From contig NZ_JAJEPS010000007.1 in NCBI RefSeq assembly GCF_020686965.1, positions 62,001-126,000 of the forward strand: a stretch of 64,000 nucleotides of DNA, written 5' to 3'. Source of the stretch: Hominiventricola filiformis. GTDB taxonomy: Bacteria; Bacillota; Clostridia; Lachnospirales; Lachnospiraceae. The position numbers were made by a program, and so were the translations under genes. Shown one piece after another: positions 35,497 through 42,774 of this stretch; the first letter of the stretch is position 1; each line of letters begins with the position of its first letter. Below the pieces are notes generated by a model that had not been told where the DNA came from, did no database searches, and saw only the letters and a list, made by a program, of their open reading frames with translations.

Positions 35497-35913
35497 TCAT
35501 GCCTGCTTCCGGCACACGCAAAAATGACAGACACTTCCCGGCACGTCTTCTCTCATAGGACAGAAGTACAACGTAGTATCTTCCTCCTGCTTTGTGGTAT
35601 AATGCACAGCCTCCTGCGGATGTAGTGGCAGCAGACAGACAAAACAGAGATAGATGCAGGGAAGGATGATCCATTTCCAGCTTTCCGGATGATCTGCCAT
35701 ATAGGTTCCAAGGTAAGCTTTCAGCGTATTTTTAAGAGCAGCGATCTGATCGGAGGAGACTTCTCCTTCCGGAGCTTCCGTGCTGTCCATGATTTCCAGC
35801 ATGGTGCGGCGGTTGTACTGGCTGATATCTGAAATAGTATCTGTCATCAGTTTTTCATATTCTTCTCTGGAAACAGCTTCTTTTAAATGATTCAGAAGGA
35901 CTGATTTTTTCAT
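35497..35913 (-). CDS. small protein with C-terminal cysteine cluster, unknown function
   Basis: A 138-aa protein. The N-terminal 80 residues are helical and charged (MKKSVLLNHLKEAVSREEYEKLM ... AALKNTLKAYLGTYM). A possible single hydrophobic helix follows (WKWIILPCIYLCFVCLLPL), then a tail with four cysteines, C-x10-C-x2-C-x-C (FCP ... VCHFCVC). An in-frame ATG at 35928 would add five residues; neither start has a strong ribosome binding site. It follows the transglutaminase-like lipoprotein gene by 25 nt (or 10 nt) and is probably cotranscribed. No family recognised. Confidence 0.6.
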   Translation of the reverse strand: MKKSVLLNHLKEAVSREEYEKLMTDTISDISQYNRRTMLEIMDSTEAPEGEVSSDQIAALKNTLKAYLGTYMADHPESWKWIILPCIYLCFVCLLPLHPQEAVHYTTKQEEDTTLYFCPMREDVPGSVCHFCVCRKQA

Positions 35914-35938
35914 ATAGATTTCTCTCATACATTCTCTG

Positions 35939-36961
35939 CTATTCTGGACTCACCGTCACGGTCACAATCACGTAATCGGCAATTCCATACTGTGCATTAA
36001 CGGAGATTTGACCGTAAAGAGGAATCTGTTCCATGGCATATTGCGTTTGGTCAAGAACCAGATTCATTTTCGACTGGGCTTTTTCCGTGGGGATGTCACA
36101 TACAATCTGGAACTCCAGAATATCAGATGTCAGGCAGGAATATGCAACTTCCCAGATTTCTGTATCAGAAGAGGGAAAGAAATAAGGTTCTTTCAGGTAA
36201 GGGGCAATCGTCAGCTGACGGTTGGATTCAAGATATCGGTCATCATTGCAGGTGTGGCGCTCTTCCGGGTATTCGGCCTGATGAGTTTCTTCCATAATAT
36301 AATCAGGTACCAGAAAATAATCATAGACGATATTGGAGCCGTCGGAGACTACCTGATTTTCTACCAGTGGATCATCCCAGGTGACATCCATATTGTACCA
36401 GATGCCGTCGACCTGCACCTGATTCCAGGCATGGGAGATGGTGCCGCTCCCATTGTCAGCAGTGCCGGAGATCATCAGTTCCGTGAGATCTGCCTGCCCG
36501 CAGAGTGCGGAAAATGCCCGGGCATAACCTTCGCAGACAGCCAGATGATCAAACAGGGCACCTTCCGCAGTGAAGACAGAGTCAGGAAGCGTATTGGCCT
36601 GCATATTGTCGTAATCATAATTCACAGTTGTTACCAGATGCTGGTGGATGGCAAATACCTTATCATAATCTGACATATCATCAGTAAAAATCTGAGCTGC
36701 AATCTGCCGGATTCCAGCGGAATCGGAATTCGTATCTGTGCCGGTGTCAGGACTTACCGCAGATTCCGCAGAAGAATTATCTGCATCATATTCATGATCT
36801 GGAAGTTCAGAAGAAGACCCTTCTTGCAGTTCGTCTTCCTGCCGCAGCAAATATTCCTGAAAAGACTGCGGTGCAACTTCCAAAGCATCATCTGACGGCA
36901 GAAACTCTGCACATCCCGTCAGCATAAGGACGGTCGCTATACAAAAAAGGCTTTTTTTCAT
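35939..36961 (-). CDS. transglutaminase-like domain lipoprotein
   Basis: A 340-aa exported lipoprotein: MKKSLFCIATVLMLTGC gives a signal peptide with lipobox LTGC. A low-complexity acidic/serine linker (about residues 40-90) leads into a transglutaminase-like domain: the catalytic Cys in VCEGYARAFSALC, the His in SHAWNQVQVDGIWY and the Asp in NMDVTWDDP. In Clostridia such proteins are surface cysteine proteases or cross-linkers of unknown substrate. ATG 36961 has GAGG upstream; an in-frame ATG at 36973 is less likely. It is expressed divergently from ridA. Confidence 0.8.
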   Translation of the reverse strand: MKKSLFCIATVLMLTGCAEFLPSDDALEVAPQSFQEYLLRQEDELQEGSSSELPDHEYDADNSSAESAVSPDTGTDTNSDSAGIRQIAAQIFTDDMSDYDKVFAIHQHLVTTVNYDYDNMQANTLPDSVFTAEGALFDHLAVCEGYARAFSALCGQADLTELMISGTADNGSGTISHAWNQVQVDGIWYNMDVTWDDPLVENQVVSDGSNIVYDYFLVPDYIMEETHQAEYPEERHTCNDDRYLESNRQLTIAPYLKEPYFFPSSDTEIWEVAYSCLTSDILEFQIVCDIPTEKAQSKMNLVLDQTQYAMEQIPLYGQISVNAQYGIADYVIVTVTVSPE

Positions 36962-37028
36962 AATAATCCTCATAAAATGAAAATATCAGCAGTTACGATC
37001 GAAAAGGTGAACCAATCATTTTCTTACC

Positions 37029-37057
37029 AGTATAGACAAAAGAAGAACAGTACGCAA
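37029..37057 (-). promoter_or_regulatory. sigma-A promoter of the transglutaminase-like lipoprotein operon
   Basis: Minus-strand TTGCGT (37052-37057) and TATACT (37029-37034), 17 bp apart. Its -35 lies in one arm of the palindrome CGCAAGGCTTGCG (37053-37065); the ridA -35 lies in the other arm. Confidence 0.65.
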
Positions 37058-37060
37058 GGC

Positions 37061-37089
37061 TTGCGCAATTAAAAACTCTGGAGTAAAAT
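37061..37089 (+). promoter_or_regulatory. sigma-A promoter of ridA
   Basis: TTGCGC (37061-37066) and TAAAAT (37084-37089), 17 bp apart. It is back to back with the divergent lipoprotein promoter, with only 3 bp between the two -35 boxes. Confidence 0.6.
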
Positions 37090-37122
37090 GAAGAAAATCG
37101 CACACATGAGGAGGAGATATCC

Positions 37123-37491
37123 ATGAATATCATCGCAACAGAAAAAGCACCGGGAGCAATCGGACCCTACTCCCAGGGATACGAAGTAAATGGAATGGTT
37201 TTTACATCCGGACAGATTCCGGTAGATCCGGCAACTGGCAACATTCCGGAAGGAATTGCTGCTCAGGCTGAGCAGAGCTGCAAGAATGTAGGAGAGATCT
37301 TAAAGGCAGCAGGAAGCGGCTATGACAAAGTTGTTAAAACGACATGTTTCCTGGCAGAGATTGCTGACTTCGCGGCATTCAATGAAGTATATGCAAAATA
37401 TTTTGTATCTAAACCGGCAAGAAGCTGCGTCGCAGTAAAAGATCTTCCGAAGGGAGTGCTCTGCGAGGTAGAGGCAATCGCAGTAAAATAG
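37123..37491 (+). CDS. ridA: RidA family enamine/imine deaminase
   Basis: RidA hydrolyses reactive 2-aminoacrylate and related imines made by PLP-dependent dehydratases, protecting other PLP enzymes. The 122-aa sequence shows the family signatures AIGPYSQGYEVNG, FTSGQIPVDPATG and the C-terminal PARSCVAVKDLPKGVLCEVEAIA, with the substrate-binding Arg100 and the acidic residue of the EVEAIA motif. AGGAGGAG lies before the ATG. The gene is monocistronic, with its own promoter and a bidirectional terminator shared with ldhA. Confidence 0.93.
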   Translation: MNIIATEKAPGAIGPYSQGYEVNGMVFTSGQIPVDPATGNIPEGIAAQAEQSCKNVGEILKAAGSGYDKVVKTTCFLAEIADFAAFNEVYAKYFVSKPARSCVAVKDLPKGVLCEVEAIAVK

Positions 37492-37505
37492 AACATATGA
37501 AAAAC

Positions 37506-37538
37506 GGCTGCTGAAATAAATCTCAGCAGCCATTTTTT
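37506..37538. terminator. bidirectional terminator between ridA and ldhA
   Basis: GGCTGCTGA and TCAGCAGCC form a perfect 9-bp stem around an AT-rich loop, with AAAA upstream and six Ts downstream. Confidence 0.88.
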
Positions 37539-37560
37539 ATCGTCCGGCAAAACCGGATCA

Positions 37561-38550
37561 CTATTTCACTTCATTCGGGGTCTCTTCGCCGTTCTCATAG
37601 AAGCGGATATTCTGCAGCGTAGTCTGGGCAATAGCTGCCAGTGCTTCGCTGGTGAAAAATCCCTGATGAGAAGTGATCATAACATTCGGGAAGGACAGGA
37701 GTCTTGCGGTAACGGAATGCTCCAGAATCTCATCGGAACGGTCTTCAAATACGTTCGGGGTCTCCTCCTCATATACATCAAGTCCGACACCGAAGAATTT
37801 ATGAGCGCGGATACCTTCGATCAGGTCGTCGGTTTTTACAAGTGCGCCTCTGGATGTATTGACCAGAATTACACCATCTTTCATTTTCGAGATCGTCTCG
37901 CGATTGATCAGATGATAGGTGTTGTCCATAAGCGGGCAGTGCAGGGAGATCAGATCACTCTGAGCAAGCAGCTCATTGAGTGTGACATAAGTAGTGAACT
38001 CCTTGATGGCCGGATTTTCGAATACATCATAAGCGATGATCTTCATGCCGAATCCGTGGCAGATTCTTGCCATGGCAGCGCCGATCTTACCGGTTCCGAT
38101 GATACCAGCGGTCTTGCCGTGGAAGTTCATACCCATCAGACCGTTCAGGCTGAAGTCATTTTCACGAACCTTTACATATGCTTTGTGCAGATGACGGTTG
38201 ACAGCCAGTGCCAGTGCCATGGCGTGCTCAGCAACTGCTTCTGGAGAATATCCTGGTACACGATATACTTTGATACCGTATTTTTTAGCGGTATCCATAT
38301 CTACGTTATTGAATCCCGCACAGCGGAGCAGAATAAATTTTACCCCGCATTCGTGAAGAATATCGATGGTCTCGCCGCAGATGTCGGCACTTACAAAAGC
38401 ACATACAGCGTCATATCCGTGAGCAAGCTCAGCAGTATTGACCGTCAGTTCAGTTCTTAAAAATTTGACCTCCACATCAGGGTAGTTTACGAGTTCCTTT
38501 GTGAAGGATTCTTTATCATAGGTCTTGGAATCAAAGAAAATAACTTTCAT
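37561..38550 (-). CDS. ldhA: D-lactate dehydrogenase (D-2-hydroxyacid dehydrogenase family)
   Basis: Fermentative enzyme reducing pyruvate to D-lactate with NADH, regenerating NAD+. The 329-aa sequence opens MKVIFFDSKTYDKESF like known LdhA proteins. The NAD-binding loop is GIIGTGKIGAAMA (about 149-161); catalytic residues are Arg234 (NTSRGALV), Glu near 263 (LDVYEEE) and His295 (TSHQGFF). GGAGGCA precedes the ATG. A strong promoter and a Rex-like operator lie upstream, suggesting induction when NADH/NAD+ is high. Other 2-hydroxyacids as substrates cannot be excluded. Confidence 0.88.
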   Translation of the reverse strand: MKVIFFDSKTYDKESFTKELVNYPDVEVKFLRTELTVNTAELAHGYDAVCAFVSADICGETIDILHECGVKFILLRCAGFNNVDMDTAKKYGIKVYRVPGYSPEAVAEHAMALALAVNRHLHKAYVKVRENDFSLNGLMGMNFHGKTAGIIGTGKIGAAMARICHGFGMKIIAYDVFENPAIKEFTTYVTLNELLAQSDLISLHCPLMDNTYHLINRETISKMKDGVILVNTSRGALVKTDDLIEGIRAHKFFGVGLDVYEEETPNVFEDRSDEILEHSVTARLLSFPNVMITSHQGFFTSEALAAIAQTTLQNIRFYENGEETPNEVK

Positions 38551-38603
38551 AATATGTGATGCCTCCTTGGGATGAATAAGTTGTTATCCTGTATCTGTCC
38601 GTT

Positions 38604-38632
38604 AGTATACGGCATCGTTAAAAAAATATCAA
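38604..38632 (-). promoter_or_regulatory. sigma-A promoter of ldhA
   Basis: Minus-strand TTGATA (38627-38632) and TATACT (38604-38609), 17 bp apart, about 50 nt before the ATG. Confidence 0.72.
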
Positions 38633-38639
38633 GCACTTA

Positions 38640-38659
38640 TTTGACAAATATTTATCAAA
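38640..38659. promoter_or_regulatory. Rex-like operator upstream of ldhA
   Basis: TTTGACAAATATTTATCAAA is a near-perfect 20-bp palindrome (one mismatched pair) with the TTG-(A/T-rich)-CAA layout of binding sites for the NADH-sensing repressor Rex. It ends 7 bp upstream of the -35 box. ldh genes are classical Rex targets. Confidence 0.5.
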
Positions 38660-38696
38660 CTTTTTGAAAATATTCGTCAGTTTGACGTGAGCAGAA

Positions 38697-39842
38697 TCAG
38701 TCGTCCTGCTCAGGAGCACGGATGGCCTGCACCGGAACACCGTTGACTTCGATGGCATCATCAATCTGAATAAGCAGATAGGAACGGCCGTCAATCATGC
38801 GTGTTTCCAGAAGAGCGGCTTTTTCGGGACTGACTTTTACGATGACGTCCGGTGTCTTTACTTCCATAGATTTCGTGCTGGTCAGATTGGTAGCGACAAA
38901 TTCTGTTTTCTCTCCTGCAGTGCTGTTGTACTGCTCTTCAAAATGTTCAAGCACTTCCTCGGAAGCGCCGCTTCTGGCCAGAAGATTTTTTACTTCAGGG
39001 GCAGTGAGTGTGGGCGGTTCCGGAAGATCCTTCTTTTCTTCAATCAGCTCGTTCAGATTTTCATGAATATTGACAACTGTCTCATAATCACAGGTGCTGC
39101 CGAGAGTTTCCGCTACCAGCTCCGTGAAGGTCTCTTTCTGGCCTTTGGCAGAGAGCGGAGTCTGACAGCCGAATACCTCTTCCATAAGGGCAGGCTGAAG
39201 ATTCTCAGGATTCTTTGTGTAATAGAGCATACTGTGCAGGTCGGTATTCCTGTCGTTGAAAGCAGGAAACAGGAATCCTGCGTCAGGAGCCTGGACGATC
39301 CAGTCGCGGGAACGATCTTCGATGCTGTTTTTCTCCGCATTGTAGCAGAGACCGGCTTTATCAAGTTTTACCGGACAGATACTGCACATGAGATATTCGT
39401 AGGTATCATCAGATGCATCGAACATCTCCATGCCGTCCTCTGCTTTTTTGGGGATATCGTAAGCGGCATGAATCAGGATAATATAGTAGTTTTCCCCGTA
39501 GGCATAGTTTTTAATGATTTTTTCGTAGAATTCTTCCAGCAGCACGTCATCGGTCAGGCGGCTGTCACGGAGTTTCAAAAGCCAGCTCTGAGTGCCGTCT
39601 GGCATTTCCTGAGCAAGAGGAAATTCCATGTTGAGCAGATTTTTTCCGATAGTTCCAGAAAGAGTTTTACGGAAAATTTCATAATATTTAAAAATTTCTT
39701 CCTCAGGAAGAGAGAGAAAAGCTTCCTTTAATTCTGTGCGGATCTGTTTTTCTGCATCCACGTAGCAGCCACAGATACGGGTAATGGCGCAGTTTTCATT
39801 GGTGAACTGCTTGCGGATTTCAAGGGTTTCTTTTTTATTCAT
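38697..39842 (-). CDS. DUF4317 family protein
   Basis: A 381-aa soluble protein beginning MNKKETLEIRKQFTNENCAITRICGCYVDAEKQI, the N-terminus typical of DUF4317, a family restricted to Clostridia-like Firmicutes with no known function. No signal peptide or membrane helix is visible. The C-terminal third holds a PTLTAPEVKNLLARSGASEEVLEHFEEQY helical hairpin and a final strand region VIVKVSPEKAALLETRMIDGRSYLLIQID. I chose ATG 39842, preceded by GCAGG; 13 more codons are open upstream. It is divergent from the PucR regulator gene. Confidence 0.82.
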   Translation of the reverse strand: MNKKETLEIRKQFTNENCAITRICGCYVDAEKQIRTELKEAFLSLPEEEIFKYYEIFRKTLSGTIGKNLLNMEFPLAQEMPDGTQSWLLKLRDSRLTDDVLLEEFYEKIIKNYAYGENYYIILIHAAYDIPKKAEDGMEMFDASDDTYEYLMCSICPVKLDKAGLCYNAEKNSIEDRSRDWIVQAPDAGFLFPAFNDRNTDLHSMLYYTKNPENLQPALMEEVFGCQTPLSAKGQKETFTELVAETLGSTCDYETVVNIHENLNELIEEKKDLPEPPTLTAPEVKNLLARSGASEEVLEHFEEQYNSTAGEKTEFVATNLTSTKSMEVKTPDVIVKVSPEKAALLETRMIDGRSYLLIQIDDAIEVNGVPVQAIRAPEQDD

Positions 39843-39914
39843 TCGATTTACCTGCTTTTTATGTATTTTTATGATTACCATACCATGAAACTATGAAATT
39901 TTCTACATTTTTTC

Positions 39915-39943
39915 TTGCGGACTGGAAAAGAGGATGGTATTCT
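39915..39943 (+). promoter_or_regulatory. candidate sigma-A promoter of the PucR-like regulator
   Basis: TTGCGG (39915-39920) and TATTCT (39938-39943), 17 bp apart, about 50 nt before the start codon. Confidence 0.5.
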
Positions 39944-39994
39944 GTTTTATGGAAAATGGAAGAAAATTGGAAAAATATTACAGGAGGGATAAGA

Positions 39995-41077
39995 ATGGTT
40001 TCGAATCGACTGCTCCAGGATTGCCTGGAAGACTTTCATAGCATTATGCGATTAAATATGGCACTGTACGATCGAAATTGTACATGCGTGGCCGGAGAAG
40101 AAGAAAAAGTTCCGGAACTGGATATATTTCATACATTCTGCAATTCTGCTGCAGATATGCAGGCACTGGGAACGAGATATCTGTTTAAGGTAGGAGCGCA
40201 GGAACCAACCTATATTTTATCAGTCAGTGGGGACAGCAAGGATATTTATCCCATGGGACAGCTTGCAGTAAAACAGCTGGAACGAATTCTTGAGATGGGA
40301 TACAGCAGAGAGGACAGAAATCAGTTTATTCACAATCTGCTCCTTGATAACCTGCTTCCTGTAGATATTGTCAGCTATGCGAAGCAGATGCACATCGGAC
40401 CGGAGTTCCGCTGGGCAGTGCTTCTGGTGGAAGGAACGGGATGTGAAGCATTTGACATACAGAATATTCTGAAAAATGCACTGTCAGGAAGAACGTCTGA
40501 TTTTATTGCCCCAATGGAGGAAAACTGCGTCGTTGTAGTCCGCAGACTGGAAGAGCAGGAAGGGGAAAAGGAGATGGAAGAGCTGGCACACGAGCTGACA
40601 GATGCGGTAAGTGTTGAGACCAGATGCCGTATCCGTACTTCCTGCGGAACGATTGCCTTATCTTTAAAGGAAGTTTCCCGTTCTTATAAGGAAGCGAAGA
40701 TGGCACTGGAAGTGGCAGCAATCTTCTATAAAGAGAAAAATGTAATTACATATGAAGAGCTTGGCATTGGACGTTTGATTTATCAGCTCCCGATTCCGCT
40801 CTGCGAGATGTTCCTGAAAGAAGTGTTTGGTGATTACAATCCATCTTCTCTCGATGAGGAGATTTTGACGACAGTTTATCAGTTTATGGAAAATGATCTG
40901 AACCTTTCGGAAACGAGCCGACAGCTGTTTGTACACAGGAACACGTTGGTATACCGTCTGGAAAAACTTCAGAAAACCATCGGACTTGACATCCGCAAAT
41001 TTGAAGATGCCATGATTTTCAAGATCGCCATGATGGTATCGGATTATATGAAATATTTGAGAGAGAGACAGTTATAA
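39995..41077 (+). CDS. PucR/CdaR-type transcriptional regulator
   Basis: A 360-aa regulator. The C-terminal helix-turn-helix (NLSETSRQLFVHRNTLVYRLEKLQKTIGLDIRKFEDA) is the PucR-type HTH_30 domain, and the middle (FRWAVLLVEGTGCEAFDIQ ... ALSLKEVSRSYKEAKMALEVA) is the GGDEF-like domain that accompanies it. The N-terminal sensor region is not identified. Family members control uptake and breakdown of purines, sugar diacids or other organic acids. I use ATG 39995, directly after CAGGAGGGAT; the frame is open upstream. It is cotranscribed with the TSUP transporter (3 nt gap) and lies 1.7 kb before the TRAP/cyclase operon, which it may regulate. Confidence 0.83.
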   Translation: MVSNRLLQDCLEDFHSIMRLNMALYDRNCTCVAGEEEKVPELDIFHTFCNSAADMQALGTRYLFKVGAQEPTYILSVSGDSKDIYPMGQLAVKQLERILEMGYSREDRNQFIHNLLLDNLLPVDIVSYAKQMHIGPEFRWAVLLVEGTGCEAFDIQNILKNALSGRTSDFIAPMEENCVVVVRRLEEQEGEKEMEELAHELTDAVSVETRCRIRTSCGTIALSLKEVSRSYKEAKMALEVAAIFYKEKNVITYEELGIGRLIYQLPIPLCEMFLKEVFGDYNPSSLDEEILTTVYQFMENDLNLSETSRQLFVHRNTLVYRLEKLQKTIGLDIRKFEDAMIFKIAMMVSDYMKYLRERQL

Positions 41078-41080
41078 GAC

Positions 41081-41839
41081 ATGGAACTGAAATTAGCTAC
41101 ATTTTTGATTGTATGTCCGCTGGTATTTCTGGCAGGCTTTGTAGATGCCATCGGAGGAGGAGGCGGACTCATTTCGCTTCCTGCCTATCTGCTGGCAGGA
41201 GTACCGGTGCATTTTGCACTGGCAACCAATAAAATGTCTTCGGCATCTGGAACCCTGATTTCCACCGTACGGATCTGCAGATCGATTAAGATTCGCTGGA
41301 AGCTGGCTATTCCGGCGGTTGCCTGCGCGTTGGCAGGCTCATATATCGGAACAAGACTCAGTCTTTTGACAGATGAGAAAATTCTTCGGTATGTGTTGAT
41401 CGTGGTACTGCCGGTGGTTGCATTTTTCGTATTGAGAAAAAATTCACTGGTGTCGGAGAAGGCGAAAAGGCTGGATGAGAAAAAAGAGATGGCGGTCTCC
41501 TGGATCAGTGCATTTCTGATCGGAATCTATGACGGATTTTACGGACCTGGAACCGGTACATTCCTGATTTTGATTTTTATGGGACTCGCACATATGACTT
41601 CTATGGAAGCAGCTGCCTACACGAAGATCGTGAACTTAAGTTCCAATATTGCTTCACTGGTGACTTTTCTGGTGAGCGGGCAGGTGATTCTGCCGTTGGG
41701 ACTGGCAGCGGCTGTTTTCAGCATAGCAGGACACTATACCGGAGCCGGCATGGTTCTGAAAAACGGAACGAAAATTATTCGGCCGATTATTCTGGTGGTA
41801 CTGGCCCTTCTGTTTGTTAAAATTGTATTCAATCTGTAA
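41081..41839 (+). CDS. TSUP family (TauE/SafE) transporter
   Basis: A 252-aa membrane protein with about eight helices. Signature segments are AGFVDAIGGGGGLISLPAYLLAGVP in the first half and GIYDGFYGPGTGTFLILIFMGL in the second, the duplicated TauE/SafE motif. Family members export sulfite, sulfoacetate or other small organic anions, coupled to protons. The start lies 3 nt after the regulator gene and has no separate ribosome binding site other than within that gene's end, so coupling is likely. A role as exporter of an end product of the neighbouring cyclase pathway is inference. Confidence 0.85.
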   Translation: MELKLATFLIVCPLVFLAGFVDAIGGGGGLISLPAYLLAGVPVHFALATNKMSSASGTLISTVRICRSIKIRWKLAIPAVACALAGSYIGTRLSLLTDEKILRYVLIVVLPVVAFFVLRKNSLVSEKAKRLDEKKEMAVSWISAFLIGIYDGFYGPGTGTFLILIFMGLAHMTSMEAAAYTKIVNLSSNIASLVTFLVSGQVILPLGLAAAVFSIAGHYTGAGMVLKNGTKIIRPIILVVLALLFVKIVFNL

Positions 41840-41841
41840 AG

Positions 41842-41882
41842 AAAAAGCAGGATCTCAACAAATGAAGATTCCTGCTTTTTTG
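41842..41882. terminator. bidirectional terminator between the TSUP gene and the cupin gene
   Basis: AAAAAGCAGGATCT pairs with AGATTCCTGCTTTTT with a single bulge; A-tract and T-tract flank it, so it works for both convergent genes. Confidence 0.85.
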
Positions 41883-41925
41883 TTTCATGTTTCTATAAAC
41901 GTTTCACATCATTGCAAATGTTTCA

Positions 41926-42336
41926 TTATTTTTCAGTCGCTTTTAATGCTTCTTCTACGGTGGCCATAGCGCGGTCACGAAGACCTTTTGCCGTATTCGG
42001 GGAAGAGAAAATACACAGAACCTTCAGATTCTCTGTTCCGGTATTGGTGATCTGATGCATCACTTTTGGCGGTGCAACAATCATGGAATCCGGTACAAAT
42101 GGATATTCAACACCGTCTACCATGGCAACACCGGTTCCGGAGATGCAGTACATGGCTTCGGTCTGGGTGTCATGGGAATGAACATCTATCGTACATCCCG
42201 GGTCCCATTCTGTCATATGCACGGAGAAGGCGCAGTCGGTGATTTTATCGTCATCTCCCATGAAAATCGGGGTTATGGCGCGGTTGAAAGGAGCCGGAAT
42301 CCGGATGGAATTTTTTGGATCATAAGTATAATACAT
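41926..42336 (-). CDS. single-domain cupin protein
   Basis: A 136-aa cupin (small beta-barrel). Motif 1 is WDPGCTIDVHSHDTQTEAMYCISGTG, with the metal-binding His-x-His and the Glu; motif 2 is PPKVMHQITNTGTENL, with the final His. All four usual metal ligands are thus present. It could be an isomerase, dioxygenase-like or sensing protein; the substrate is unknown. I chose ATG 42336 with GGAGG upstream; the frame is open 22 codons further but covers the promoter. It is divergent from the TRAP operon and shares its 438-bp control region. Confidence 0.82.
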   Translation of the reverse strand: MYYTYDPKNSIRIPAPFNRAITPIFMGDDDKITDCAFSVHMTEWDPGCTIDVHSHDTQTEAMYCISGTGVAMVDGVEYPFVPDSMIVAPPKVMHQITNTGTENLKVLCIFSSPNTAKGLRDRAMATVEEALKATEK

Positions 42337-42373
42337 GGAATGTACCTCCACAAAATAGAAAATTGATATCCTC

Positions 42374-42402
42374 ATAGTACCATGTGCAGGAAGTTCAGTC
42401 AA
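42374..42402 (-). promoter_or_regulatory. sigma-A promoter of the cupin gene
   Basis: Minus-strand TTGACT (42397-42402) and TACTAT (42374-42379), 17 bp apart, about 35 nt before the ATG. Confidence 0.6.
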
Positions 42403-42443
42403 TTGAAAAAAAGACCGGATAGTGCAATTATACTTTTAAATGG

Positions 42444-42472
42444 TTGAAAAGTACAACGTTTTTGTGTAATAT
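42444..42472 (+). promoter_or_regulatory. candidate sigma-A promoter for the TRAP operon, overlapped by a palindrome
   Basis: TTGAAA (42444-42449) and TAATAT (42467-42472), 17 bp apart. The -10 lies inside the perfect 12-bp palindrome TGTAATATTACA (42465-42476), a natural place for a repressor. Confidence 0.4.
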
Positions 42473-42539
42473 TACAACTATAAAGCCACAATGATTGCAA
42501 AAACTGCAACAGAAACAAATGTTTCTCAGTTACACAAAA
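42460..42539. promoter_or_regulatory. cluster of operator-like palindromes upstream of the TRAP operon
   Basis: Four inverted repeats: TGTAATATTACA (42465-42476), TTGCAAAAACTGCAA (42495-42509, arms TTGCA/TGCAA), GAAACAAATGTTTC (42512-42525, arms GAAAC/GTTTC), and an outer pair TTTTGTGTAA (42460-42469) with TTACACAAAA (42530-42539). They lie about 80-160 bp upstream of the sigma-54-like site, a usual place for enhancer sites, and could equally be PucR-type operators. Confidence 0.55.
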
Positions 42540-42616
42540 CCGGTTTGAGGACAAAGTATCTAAAGAAGAGGTGACCAAATTGTTAAAAATGTGAAAAAAA
42601 CTGGTTGAGCGCGATC

Positions 42617-42633
42617 TTGGCACTAACATTGCT
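42617..42633 (+). promoter_or_regulatory. sigma-54 (RpoN)-like promoter of the TRAP/cyclase operon
   Basis: TTGGCACTAACATTGCT matches the -24/-12 consensus TGGCAC-N5-TTGCW; the GG (42619-42620) and GC (42631-42632) are 12 bp apart as required. Transcription would start near 42644, leaving a leader of about 130 nt. No enhancer-binding activator gene lies in the window, so this is a sequence match only. Confidence 0.45.
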
Positions 42634-42774
42634 CTATATAGTGGCAGAATGACTTAGTAAAAATGAAAATAAAATAGAAAGGAGGTTCAGGAGACTCCCT
42701 TTAGATGAGAGGATGCCAAAAACTGCAAAAGCAGACAAGCTAAGAAACTAATTAATAAAACGAGGTGAAAGAAT

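Larger units (their letters stand above)
42337..42774. other. 438-bp control region between the cupin gene and the TRAP operon
   Basis: No gene larger than about 12 codons is found. It holds the cupin promoter (42374-42402, minus), a sigma-A-like promoter (42444-42472, plus), four palindromic sites between 42460 and 42539, a sigma-54-like promoter (42617-42633), and a leader in which AAAGGAGG (42677-42684) can pair with CTCCCTTT (42696-42703). The size and density of palindromes are unusual for this window. Confidence 0.7.

Noticed and set aside
42459..42541. riboswitch in the TRAP leader
   Set aside because: The inverted repeats lie upstream of the likely transcript starts and no known riboswitch core is present; operator sites fit better.
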